Both the position numbers and the translations under genes were made by a program. A DNA stretch of 64,000 nt, taken from contig NZ_FOUY01000013.1 in NCBI RefSeq assembly GCF_900115005.1, positions 91,382 to 155,381 on the forward strand. The letters run 5' to 3'. Each line of letters starts with the position of its first letter. Within the stretch, counting starts at the first letter, position 1. Of this stretch, positions 35,514 to 43,131 are shown in pieces. Under the pieces are notes generated by a model that saw only the letters and a list, made by a program, of their open reading frames with translations, was not told where the DNA came from and did no database searches. The stretch is from Pseudonocardia ammonioxydans (GTDB taxonomy: Bacteria; Actinomycetota; Actinomycetes; Mycobacteriales; Pseudonocardiaceae).

Positions 35514-37316
35514 TTAGAACCAGGCCGGGTCGGTCTCGAGGGTGGTGCGGTCGAGCCGGGCGAGCAGGTCGAACTGCGGGTACACCCGCGGCAGCTCGTA
35601 GCCGAAGAAGTACCGGGCGGCCTGCCGCTTCCCCGCCCGCAGCGCGTCGCCGGCGTCACCGGCCGCGAGGAACTGCTCGAGCCAGATCCAGGCGACGACG
35701 ACGTGTCCCGTCGCCTCGAGGTGGACCGAGGCGTTGGCGAGGCGGACGTCCGGGTCCGGTTCGGCGTGCACCAGCGTGGTGACCTCGACCAGCCGGCCCA
35801 CCGCCTGCTCGAGCCGCTCCGCCAGGTCCGCGGCCTCTCCGCCGCGTCGCCGGGCGGTGTCGACGCCCCGGCGCAGGACGGACTCCAGCGCACGCAGCCC
35901 GGCCCCGTCACGCAGCGCGGTCTTGCGGCCGAGCAGGTCGATCGCCTGGATGCCGTGGGTGCCCTCGTGGATCGGGTTGAGCCGGTTGTCCCGGTAGTGC
36001 TGCTCGACGTCGTACTCGCGGGTGTAGCCGTAGCCGCCGTGGATCTGGATCGCCAGGTCGTTGGCGTGCAGGCACCACTGCGACGGCCAGCTCTTCGCGA
36101 TCGGGGTGAGCACGTCGAGCAGGAGCGCCAGCCGGTCCCGTTCCTCGCCGTCGGTCGCCGTGCGCAGGTCGTCGACCAGCCGTCCGCAGTACAGCACCAG
36201 CGCCAGCCCGCCCTCCACGTAGGACTTCTGGGCGAGCAGCATCCGCCGGATGTCGGCGTGGTCGATCAGCGCCGACGGTGCGGCGGCGGGGTCCTTGGAC
36301 GACGGCGGCCGCCCCTGGGTGCGAGTGCGGGCGTAGTCGAGGGACTTGAGGTAGCCCGTGTAGCCCAGCGCGACGGCGCCCGCCCCGACCCCGACGCGCG
36401 CCTCGTTCATCATGTGGAACATCTGCGCGAGCCCGGTGTGCGGCGCACCGACCAGGTACCCGACCGCGCCGGGTTCACCGCCGGGCGTGTGCGCCCCCTC
36501 GCCGAAGTTCAGCACCGTGTTGGTGGTGCCGCGGTAGCCCATCTTGTGGTTCAGCCCGGCGAGGACGACGTCGTTGCGCTCCCCGCGCGAGCCGTCGTCG
36601 TCGACCAGGTACTTGGGCACGACGAACAGCGAGATCCCCTTCACCCCGGGCGGACCGCCGGGGATCTTCGCCAGCACGAGGTGGACGATGTTCTCGCCGA
36701 GCCCGTGGTCCCCGCCGGAGATCCACATCTTCGTCCCGGTGATCCGGAAGGTGCCGTCGTCGCGCGGCTCGGCCCGGGTGGTGATGTCGGCGAGCGAGGA
36801 CCCCGCCTGTGTCTCGGACAGGCACATCGTGCCGTGGTAGCGGCCCTCGAGCATCGGCTGCACCCAGCGCCGGACCTGCTCCTCGGACCCGTGGGCGAGC
36901 AGCAGGTTCGCGTTGGCGGTGGTGAGCATCGCGTAGGCGAAGGTGCTGATGTTCGCGGCGGCGAACCAGGCCGAGCAGGCGGCGTGCACGACGTGCGGTA
37001 GGGCCATCCCGCCGGCCGACTCGTCGGCGGTCGCGCCGAGCAGCCCGGTACCGGCCAGTGCCTGCAGCGCCGGTGCGATCTCCGGGTGCAGCTCGACCCG
37101 GCCGTCGACGAAGCGGGGTTCCTCGGCGTCGCTCCGCTTGTTGTGCGGGGCGAACCGCTCGCCGGCGATCTCCGCGCAGACGTCGAGGACCGCGTCGAAG
37201 GTCTCCCGGGAGTGCTCGGCGAACCGCGCCCGCGTGGTCAGCGACCCGATGTCGAGCCAGTCGTACAGCAGGAAGTCCAGGTCGGGTCGGGAGAGCAGCA
37301 GGGACGGCGTGGCCAC
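35514..37316 (-). CDS. Long-form acyl-CoA dehydrogenase
   Basis: A 600-residue acyl-CoA dehydrogenase of the long type (about 200 residues more than short-chain forms). Seen: MCLSETQAGSSLADITTRAEP, the FAD-stacking ITGTKMWISGGDHGLGENI, MGYRGTTNTVLNFG, RVGVGAGAVALGYTGYLKSL, IHGGYGYTREYDVEQHYRDNRLNPIHEGTHGIQAIDLLGRK. GTG 37316 is chosen for AAGGAGG five bases upstream. A perfect 16-bp palindrome lies 30 bases upstream of the start. No CoA-ligase or hydratase is adjacent, so the acyl chain is unknown. Confidence 0.92.
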   Translation of the reverse strand: MATPSLLLSRPDLDFLLYDWLDIGSLTTRARFAEHSRETFDAVLDVCAEIAGERFAPHNKRSDAEEPRFVDGRVELHPEIAPALQALAGTGLLGATADESAGGMALPHVVHAACSAWFAAANISTFAYAMLTTANANLLLAHGSEEQVRRWVQPMLEGRYHGTMCLSETQAGSSLADITTRAEPRDDGTFRITGTKMWISGGDHGLGENIVHLVLAKIPGGPPGVKGISLFVVPKYLVDDDGSRGERNDVVLAGLNHKMGYRGTTNTVLNFGEGAHTPGGEPGAVGYLVGAPHTGLAQMFHMMNEARVGVGAGAVALGYTGYLKSLDYARTRTQGRPPSSKDPAAAPSALIDHADIRRMLLAQKSYVEGGLALVLYCGRLVDDLRTATDGEERDRLALLLDVLTPIAKSWPSQWCLHANDLAIQIHGGYGYTREYDVEQHYRDNRLNPIHEGTHGIQAIDLLGRKTALRDGAGLRALESVLRRGVDTARRRGGEAADLAERLEQAVGRLVEVTTLVHAEPDPDVRLANASVHLEATGHVVVAWIWLEQFLAAGDAGDALRAGKRQAARYFFGYELPRVYPQFDLLARLDRTTLETDPAWF

Positions 37317-37346
37317 CGGTCCCTCCTTCCGGTCGAGCTCGGTGCG

Positions 37347-37362
37347 TACTGATCGATCAGTA
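37347..37362. promoter_or_regulatory. Perfect 16-bp palindrome TACTGATCGATCAGTA
   Basis: The site is fully self-complementary and lies 31-46 bases upstream of the acyl-CoA dehydrogenase start, in the divergent region 37317-37484. It has the look of a TetR/FadR-like operator; no regulator gene of that type adjoins it. Confidence 0.7.
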
Positions 37363-37484
37363 GGTAGCACTCCGCCGCCGAACCGGCAATTCTGGCCCGT
37401 CCAGCGGGCCGTCGAGCCCGTGGCCGAGGTCCGCGGTCGCCGCCCGCATCCGAACGTGCCGCCCGGCGCCGCTAGCGTGCCACG

Positions 37485-38813
37485 ATGGGCTCCGACGCTG
37501 ACGCGCCGTCCACGGTTCGGCACACCGAACCCGAAGCGCTGCACAACCTGACCGCCGTCCTGCAGCTGTGCGCCGCCGGCACGCTGCGGTGCAGCGAGAA
37601 GACGAGACGTCCATCGGCTGCGACCGTCCGGGCGGTCGCTGAGACGCTCGTCGGTGGCGACTTCTATCCGGACGACGCGATCGCGTCCTTCGCCTGGCCG
37701 CTGTTGATGCAGGCCGGTGGACTCGCGCAGTTGGAAGGGTCGCGCCTCGCGCTGACCCCCAAGGGCCGCAAGGCTCTCGACCGGCCCCGGGACGAGACGA
37801 TCCGGGAGATCTGGGGACGCTGGCCGCGACACGCCCCGATCGACGAGCTCAGCCGGGTGGAGCAGATCAAGGGGCAGAGGAGCGCCGCAGCGCTCAGCGC
37901 GGCCGGACCACGACGCCAGGCCGTCGCCGCCGCGCTCGCCCTGTGCCCTCCTGGCGAGTGGGTCCGCGTGGACGAGCTGTTCACCGCGATGCGCCGCGCC
38001 GGCGCGCACCCGGCTGTCGCCCGGTCGGAGCGCGGACTGTGGAAGCTCTACATCCTCGATCCGGAGTACGGCAGCCTCGGCTACGCGGGGTTCCACGACT
38101 GGGCGGTCCTCGAAGGCCGCTACACCCTCGCGGTGCTCTTCGAGTACGCCGCGACGCTCGGTCTGCTCGACGTCGAGTACGAGCCCCCGGCGCACGCTCG
38201 CGACGACTTCCGGCACATGTGGGGCGCCGACGAGATCGACGCCCTCAGCCGCTACGACGGGCTCCGCGCGGTGCGCCTCACCGCGCTCGGCGCCTTCGCC
38301 ATCGGATTGACCACGAGCTACGTCCCCGCCGAACCCGCCGTCGCGGAACGTTCCCTGCAGGTCCTCGCCAACCACGACGTCGTCGCCACCGCCGACCTCG
38401 CGCCGGCCGACCGGCTCGTCCTCGACACGTTCGCCGCCCGCACCTCCGACCGGGTCTGGACGCTCACCACCGCGAGCCTGCTCGGCGCCGTCGATGCCGG
38501 CCGCACACCCGACGAGCTCGGCACCTTCCTCGACGAGCGTGCGGCACACGCGGTGCCGGACACGGTCCGCCGGCTGCTCGACGACGTCGAGGCGCGCGCG
38601 TCGCAGCTCCGCGATCTCGGGAGCCGACGGGTGCTCGAGTGCGCCGACGCGAGCGTCGCAGCGCTGCTCGCAGGCGACCGCTCGTTGCGGGGGCTGTGCA
38701 CCCGGCTCGGCGAGCGACACCTGATGCTCGACCCCGCCGGGGAGGCGAAGGCTCGCACCGCCCTGCGCAAGCTCGGGTACCCGCTCGGCCCGACGGCGAT
38801 CTTCTGGGGCTGA
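37485..38813 (+). CDS. Stand-alone XPB/Ssl2-N-terminal-like (Helicase_C_3-type) domain protein
   Basis: A 442-residue protein without helicase motor motifs. Seen: a winged-helix-like N-terminal half (LNLTAVLQLCAAGTL...LALTPKGRKAL) and a C-terminal part (about 285-400) with PADRLVLDTFAARTSDRVWTLTTASLLGAVDAGRTPDELGTFLDERAAHAVPDTVRRLLDDVEAR, the pattern of the helicase-associated XPB/Ssl2 N-terminal domain. Actinobacteria often have such a domain as a separate gene of unknown role. No clear SD precedes the ATG. Moderate confidence in family, none in function. Confidence 0.65.
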   Translation: MGSDADAPSTVRHTEPEALHNLTAVLQLCAAGTLRCSEKTRRPSAATVRAVAETLVGGDFYPDDAIASFAWPLLMQAGGLAQLEGSRLALTPKGRKALDRPRDETIREIWGRWPRHAPIDELSRVEQIKGQRSAAALSAAGPRRQAVAAALALCPPGEWVRVDELFTAMRRAGAHPAVARSERGLWKLYILDPEYGSLGYAGFHDWAVLEGRYTLAVLFEYAATLGLLDVEYEPPAHARDDFRHMWGADEIDALSRYDGLRAVRLTALGAFAIGLTTSYVPAEPAVAERSLQVLANHDVVATADLAPADRLVLDTFAARTSDRVWTLTTASLLGAVDAGRTPDELGTFLDERAAHAVPDTVRRLLDDVEARASQLRDLGSRRVLECADASVAALLAGDRSLRGLCTRLGERHLMLDPAGEAKARTALRKLGYPLGPTAIFWG

Positions 38814-38851
38814 GACCGAGCCCGGGTCGCCTCCCGGCCGGTGGCCGTCGG

Positions 38852-39148
38852 TCAGCCGGTGTCGTGGAGGTAGCGTTCCAGCGCCTCGCGAGCGAGTTCG
38901 GACACGGATCGGCCCTCCTCAGCAGCGCGTTGTTCGGCTCGACGACGTGTCTGCTCAGGAATGCGGAACGACACGCGCGGAGAGTGGCGGCCGGGGGTAC
39001 CGAGCGAGGGCCGACCGGGCCGCGCGATCTGCAGTGCCTCCTCGGCGGCCCGCTCGGCGTACTCCTCGGTGATCCGCCGGCCCTGTCTGTCGCGGATCTC
39101 CTCGGCGGCAAGGTCGATGTCCGGACCGGTGCGGTCGTGCTCGCTCAT
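38852..39148 (-). CDS. Ribbon-helix-helix (CopG-like) antitoxin
   Basis: A 98-residue protein. Seen: an acidic N-terminus (MSEHDRTGPDIDLAAEEIRD) and a C-terminal RHH module SPRVSFRIPEQTRRRAEQRAAEEGRSVSELAREALERYL: beta strand, two helices and the SVSELAREAL turn. ATG with AGGAGG five bases upstream; the ATG overlaps the stop of the upstream toxin-like reading frame (ATGA), the usual layout of a type II toxin-antitoxin pair. It probably also represses its own promoter. The pair stays readable as antitoxin only, because the toxin gene is frameshifted. Confidence 0.8.
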   Translation of the reverse strand: MSEHDRTGPDIDLAAEEIRDRQGRRITEEYAERAAEEALQIARPGRPSLGTPGRHSPRVSFRIPEQTRRRAEQRAAEEGRSVSELAREALERYLHDTG

Positions 39149-39383
39149 CGCTTCCTCCTCAGGGCGGTCGGCATGACATGGATGACGAGCCACTCGCCGG
39201 GCAGATCGAGTGCGACGATCTCCAGTTCGATGCCGCGGTCGTCGAACCCGATCCGGACGAGCCGCGCGTCGGCGATGTCGGTGGCCGGGACCGCCACAGG
39301 TGTCACGGTGTCGATGACGTGCAGGGCATGGCGCGTCCGATGCGGTGCCGACGTGCAGGCCTGGTGAACCGGATGACGGCCAC
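39145..39383 (-). pseudogene. Toxin gene of a type II TA pair, inactivated by a one-base frameshift
   Basis: Not visible as a single open frame. From the GTG at 39383 one frame reads VAVIRFTRPARRHRIGRA and then stops soon; the next frame continues ALHVIDTVTPVAVPATDIAD...DRGIELEIVALDLPGEWLVIHVMPTALRRKR and ends at 39145, overlapping the antitoxin ATG. Joining the two frames at about 39330 (one base missing) gives a continuous 79-residue protein. The IELEIVALD...VIHVMPTALRRKR pattern is one I associate with small toxins paired with RHH antitoxins; family name uncertain. A sequencing error is possible. Confidence 0.6.
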
Positions 39384-39391
39384 TCGACTGA

Positions 39392-39419
39392 TTGTGTCAG
39401 ACAGTTGTGTGGGACACAA
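39392..39419. promoter_or_regulatory. Inverted repeat TTGTGTC/GACACAA upstream of the TA pair
   Basis: Seven-base perfect arms at 39392-39398 and 39413-39419, with a further direct TTGTGT half-site at 39405-39410. It lies nine bases before the toxin GTG and is the natural place for autoregulation by the RHH antitoxin. Confidence 0.6.
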
Positions 39420-39454
39420 CTCCGCCGGTCGATGCGCCGGTCCTCGCGCCCTCG

Positions 39455-39628
39455 ATGCCACTCGCACAGTCCCCGTGCTCTGCACAGCCGATCCTGTCGC
39501 TGGGCATCGACGTGGCCCGGTGGTTCCGGCCCGGCGGGCCGTACACACCCGACGGGCCGGCCCGGCTCTACAGCGACCTGGCGGTGCGGATGCTCCGGCC
39601 GAGCGCCCCCGACCGGCCCCCGCAGTAA
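39455..39628 (+). CDS. Possible 57-residue small protein or gene remnant
   Basis: Within 39384-39700 one frame from ATG 39455 to TAA 39628 has strongly coding-like GC3, most clearly in its second half (IDVARWFRPGGPYTPDGPARLYSDLAVRML). No SD is seen and I recognise no family. It may be the 3' end of a lost gene upstream of the P450 gene. The remaining bases of this interval hold the TA operator and the P450 ribosome-binding site only. Confidence 0.3.
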   Translation: MPLAQSPCSAQPILSLGIDVARWFRPGGPYTPDGPARLYSDLAVRMLRPSAPDRPPQ

Positions 39629-39700
39629 CGTCGGGCCGGGCACCTCCCCGCCCGTTCGCGAACTCGACCCGGAGCTCGACCCGGAACTGCAAGGAGCGCC

Positions 39701-41011
39701 ATGACCACCGAGACGAGCGGCACCCCGGACGCGACGGCGCCCGAGCACTCCCCGACCGAGCTGCGCAGCATCGTCCCCACCGAGCTGCTGGAGCGCCGGT
39801 CGGGCTGCCCGTTCGATCCCGCGCCCGGTCTCGCCGAGCGTCGCGGCCGGGGCGCGGTGCAGCCGCTGGAGCTGGCCAACGGCGCCCGCTCGTTCCTGGT
39901 CACCGGCTTCGACGAGGCCCGGCAGGTGCTCGGCGACCAGCGGTTCAGCAACGACCGCGTCCGCTACAAGGACGCCACCCAGCTGCAGGCGCACGAGGTC
40001 GCCGAGCTGGCCGCCGCGGCCGAGCGCGGCGAGCCCGTGCGCCCCGCCGAGGTCGAGCGCACCGACGGCATGTTCATCTTCATGGACCCGCCCGAGCACA
40101 CCCGGATCCGGCGGCTGCTGCAGGGCCAGTTCACCGTGCGCCGGATGCGGGCGCTGGAGTCTCGGTTGTCCGAGATCGCCGTCGAGCACATCGAGGCCAT
40201 GCTGGCCGCCGGGCCCGGCGCCGACCTGGTCCGCGCCTACGCGCTCCCGCTGCCGTCGCTGATGATCTGCGAGCTGCTCGGTGTCGACTACGCCGACCGG
40301 GACACCTTCCAGGACAACACCGGCGTCGCGCTCAGCAGCGACTCCACCGCCGAGGAGCGGGCCCGCGCCGGGGGCGAGCTGTACGCCTTCATCGCGAAGC
40401 TGGTCGCGGACAAGCGGGCGCACCCGTCCGACGACCTGCTCTCCGGGCTCGTCCACGACGCCGACCCGCCGCTGACCGACGCCCAGCTCATCGACATCGC
40501 GCTGGTCCTGCTCGGCGCCGGGCACGAGACGACCGCGAACATGCTCGCCCTGGGCACCTACGCGCTGCTGCAGAACCCCGACCAGCTCGCCGCCCTGCGC
40601 GCGGACCCGTCCCTGATCGACGACGCCGTCGAGGAGCTGCTGCGCTACCTGAGCATCATCCAGCTCGGCGTCTCCCGGATCGCCACCGAGACCGTGACGG
40701 TCGGCGACGTCGAGATCCCGGCCGGCGCCACCGTGGTCGTCGCCACCCCCGAGGCCAACCGGGACGCCCGACGGCTGTCCACGCCGGACTCGCTGGACGT
40801 GCGTCGCGACCGCGCCCCGCACCTGGCGTTCGGCCACGGCGTGCACCAGTGCATCGGGCAGCAGCTGGCCCGCGCCGAGATGAAGGTCGGGTTCACCGAG
40901 CTGCTCACCCGGATCCCCGACCTGCGGCTGGCCGTCCCCGCCGGGGAGATCCCGCTGCGCAACGACATGCTCATCTTCGGCGTCCACGCACTGCCGGTGA
41001 CCTGGGGCTGA
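39701..41011 (+). CDS. Cytochrome P450 monooxygenase
   Basis: A 436-residue bacterial class I P450. Seen: MFIFMDPPEHTRIRRLLQGQFT (C-helix), the I-helix oxygen-activation motif GAGHETTAN, the ExxR motif EELLRYL, and the heme-binding loop FGHGVHQCIGQQLAR with the proximal cysteine at residue 384. ATG with AAGGAG four bases upstream. It has no neighbouring ferredoxin or reductase, so electrons must come from proteins encoded elsewhere. Related sequences belong to the CYP105/CYP107-type clan (inference from motifs). Confidence 0.92.
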   Translation: MTTETSGTPDATAPEHSPTELRSIVPTELLERRSGCPFDPAPGLAERRGRGAVQPLELANGARSFLVTGFDEARQVLGDQRFSNDRVRYKDATQLQAHEVAELAAAAERGEPVRPAEVERTDGMFIFMDPPEHTRIRRLLQGQFTVRRMRALESRLSEIAVEHIEAMLAAGPGADLVRAYALPLPSLMICELLGVDYADRDTFQDNTGVALSSDSTAEERARAGGELYAFIAKLVADKRAHPSDDLLSGLVHDADPPLTDAQLIDIALVLLGAGHETTANMLALGTYALLQNPDQLAALRADPSLIDDAVEELLRYLSIIQLGVSRIATETVTVGDVEIPAGATVVVATPEANRDARRLSTPDSLDVRRDRAPHLAFGHGVHQCIGQQLARAEMKVGFTELLTRIPDLRLAVPAGEIPLRNDMLIFGVHALPVTWG

Positions 41012-41027
41012 GCCGGGCCACCGGGCG

Positions 41028-42314
41028 TCACACGAAGTAGCGCAGCGCCACGTAGATCCAGGCGAGCACGGAGCTGAGCAGCGTGACGACGATGCCGTAG
41101 CGGGTGAACTGCCAGAACGAGATCCGGTGCCCGGTGCGCGCCGCCATCCCGATCGCGACCACGTTCGCGCTGGCGGCCACCGCGGTGCCGTTCCCGCCGA
41201 AGTCGGCGCCCAGTGCGAACGACCACCACAGCGCCTGGCCGGTCTGCGGGTCCGGCACCCCGGCAACCAGCTCCTCGACGATCGGGGCCATCGTGGCGGC
41301 GTAGGGGATGTTGTCGAAGAACGCGCCCAGCACGGCCGAACCGAAGATCAGCGCGGTGGCGGCGGCGAAGTAGTCGTTCCCGACGACCTGCACCGCCCAG
41401 ACCCCGATCGTCTCGATCACACCGGTGTGGCCGAGCCCGGCCACCATCACGAACAGTCCCACGAAGAACACCAGCGTCGGCCACTCGACTTCGGCCAGCG
41501 TCTCGTACACGTCGCTGCGCGTCACCTGCACCATCACCCCCGCCCCGAGCAGGGCGACGATCGAGGGCTCCAGGTGCAGCACGGTGTGCAGGCCGAAGCC
41601 GAGCACGACCAGGAACAGCACGACCAGGGAGCGCACGAGCAGCCGCGGATCGGTGATGGCCCGGCGCTCGTTGAGCGTCATCACCTCGGCGACCCGGTCC
41701 GGGTGGTACTCGAAGTCCTTGCGGAACAGCACCCGGGTCAGCAGCACGAACACCACGAACACCACCGCCACGATCGGTGCCATGTGGACGAGGAAGTCGT
41801 TGAACGACAACCCCGCCCGGCTACCGATGATGATGTTGGGTGGATCGCCGATGAGGGTGGCCGCGCCACCGATGTTCGACGCGAGCACCTCGGCGATGAT
41901 GTAGGGCTGGGCCCGGACCTGCAGCCGGTCGCACACCACGACGGTCACCGGCACGATCAGCATGATGATCGTGACGTTGTCCAGGAACGGCGACGCGACC
42001 GCGGTGATGATCATCAGCATGACCATGAGCCGGTAGGGCCGGCCCTGGGAGCGCTTCGCGGCCCAGATGGCCAGGAAGTCGAACAGCCCGGTCTGCTTGA
42101 TCACGCCGACGATGACCATCATCCCGAACAGCAGGAAGATGACGTTCCAGTCGATGCCCTCCTGCTCGGAGAAGAACACCGCCGCGCCGGGAGCCAGCCC
42201 GAGCGCCGTCATCACCCCGGCCGCGATCAGGACGGTCCGGACCTTGTCGGCCCGCTCGGTGGCGATGAAGAAGAACGCGACCGCGAAGATCGCCAGGGCG
42301 AGCAGCGCACTCAT
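41028..42314 (-). CDS. ArsB/NhaD-like (ion transporter superfamily) membrane protein
   Basis: A 428-residue transporter with about eleven to twelve membrane segments. Seen: the two halves of the ion-transporter superfamily, FLDNVTIIMLIVPVTVVV and ASNIGGAATLIGDPPNIIIGS in the first and FFDNIPYAATMAPIV and GADFGGNGTAVAASANVVAIG in the second, characteristic of Na+/H+ antiporters and arsenite/anion exporters. It lies 31 bp downstream of a CBS-domain gene on the same strand; the CBS protein may gate it by nucleotide binding (inference). Substrate cannot be told. Confidence 0.88.
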   Translation of the reverse strand: MSALLALAIFAVAFFFIATERADKVRTVLIAAGVMTALGLAPGAAVFFSEQEGIDWNVIFLLFGMMVIVGVIKQTGLFDFLAIWAAKRSQGRPYRLMVMLMIITAVASPFLDNVTIIMLIVPVTVVVCDRLQVRAQPYIIAEVLASNIGGAATLIGDPPNIIIGSRAGLSFNDFLVHMAPIVAVVFVVFVLLTRVLFRKDFEYHPDRVAEVMTLNERRAITDPRLLVRSLVVLFLVVLGFGLHTVLHLEPSIVALLGAGVMVQVTRSDVYETLAEVEWPTLVFFVGLFVMVAGLGHTGVIETIGVWAVQVVGNDYFAAATALIFGSAVLGAFFDNIPYAATMAPIVEELVAGVPDPQTGQALWWSFALGADFGGNGTAVAASANVVAIGMAARTGHRISFWQFTRYGIVVTLLSSVLAWIYVALRYFV

Positions 42315-42345
42315 CGCCGGTCCCCGTGCCGTCGTCCCGGGCCGG

Positions 42346-42804
42346 TCAGCCCTCGGGTGAGGCCTGGGACAGCGCGGCGAGCAACCGCCCCAGCACGACA
42401 CCCCCGAGGAGCCGGCCGTCGTCGCCGACCACTGCGAGCAACGGGCTGCGTGCCCGCCCCATCAGGGCGGCCGCCTCGAGCAGGGTGGCGTCCTGGGCGA
42501 TGACGGCCAGCCGTTCCGGCCGGTCGGGCAGGCACTCCCCGACCGTGCGATCGCCGAGCTCGGACCAGAACAGGTCGGCGTGCGGCTCGTCGATCGTGCG
42601 CGCCAGCGACGGGTGCGCCTGGTGGCTGCGGGGCACCGTCATGCGCAGCACCTGGGTGCCGGGCAGGACCGCGGTCGGCACCGACCGCGTGTCGACGACG
42701 ATCAGTCCCGGCAGCCGGGTCCGCGCCATCAGGCGCACCGCGGCGGCGACCGGATCGTCGGCGGTGACCGTGGGGACGCCTTCGACGATGTCGTGGGCTC
42801 TCAC
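42346..42804 (-). CDS. CBS-domain protein
   Basis: A 152-residue protein with two CBS modules (VRAHDIVEGVPTVTADDPVAAAVRLMARTRLPGLIVVD and LAVIAQDATLLEAAALMGRARSPLLAVVGDDGRLLGGVVLGRLL), separated by a longer than usual insert. CBS pairs bind adenine nucleotides and regulate transporters or enzymes. GTG 42804 has GAGGGAG seven bases upstream. It is the first gene of the two-gene operon with the ArsB/NhaD-like transporter. Confidence 0.85.
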   Translation of the reverse strand: MRAHDIVEGVPTVTADDPVAAAVRLMARTRLPGLIVVDTRSVPTAVLPGTQVLRMTVPRSHQAHPSLARTIDEPHADLFWSELGDRTVGECLPDRPERLAVIAQDATLLEAAALMGRARSPLLAVVGDDGRLLGGVVLGRLLAALSQASPEG

Positions 42805-42994
42805 GACCGCACTCCCTCGCGCATGCCTGGGTCTCCGCACTCCCGCCGCCACTGGACAGCGGGGTGCCGGTCGTCGGAAGCATCCACCTTCGCAACGCCA
42901 CGGTCACCCCCCGGGGCGCAGCGTGTCACGAACCGGACGTACACCGCACCGTCGATCTCGCGACACCGCAACTCCACTCCGGAGGCACGGGCCG

Positions 42995-43069
42995 ATGGAC
43001 CGTGATCATCGTTACCCTCGACATCCTCGTGTTGTGGTTAGGCTAGCCAAAGTCACCACGATGGTGTGA
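42995..43069 (+). CDS. Possible 24-codon upstream ORF overlapping the iron box
   Basis: In the 327-bp gap 42805-43131 an ATG at 42995 with GGAGG nine bases upstream opens 24 codons ending at TGA 43067-43069, which overlaps a GTG (43066) in frame with the binding-protein gene. The peptide is basic (MDRDHRYPRHPRVVVR...). It covers the IdeR-like box. A leader peptide is possible, but the frame may be chance. Confidence 0.2.
   Translation: MDRDHRYPRHPRVVVRLAKVTTMV
43033..43051. promoter_or_regulatory. IdeR/DtxR iron box
   Basis: TGTGGTTAGGCTAGCCAAA matches the IdeR/DtxR consensus TTAGGTTAGGCTAACCTAA at 15 of 19 positions, including the TAGGCTA core. It lies 81 bases upstream of the ATG of the iron-type ABC binding protein, so the operon 43132-47403 should be repressed when iron is plentiful. 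Confidence 0.8.
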
Positions 43070-43131
43070 CTACCGCGCCGCGCATCTCTGCGGCGCGACG
43101 CACTCCAGCCCAGAAGGGACCGGGCCGGCCC

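Noticed and set aside
41127..42503. A 458-codon plus-strand frame opposite the ArsB/NhaD-like gene
   Set aside because: His/Asp/Arg-rich composition is the mirror of hydrophobic membrane-helix codons; not a real protein.
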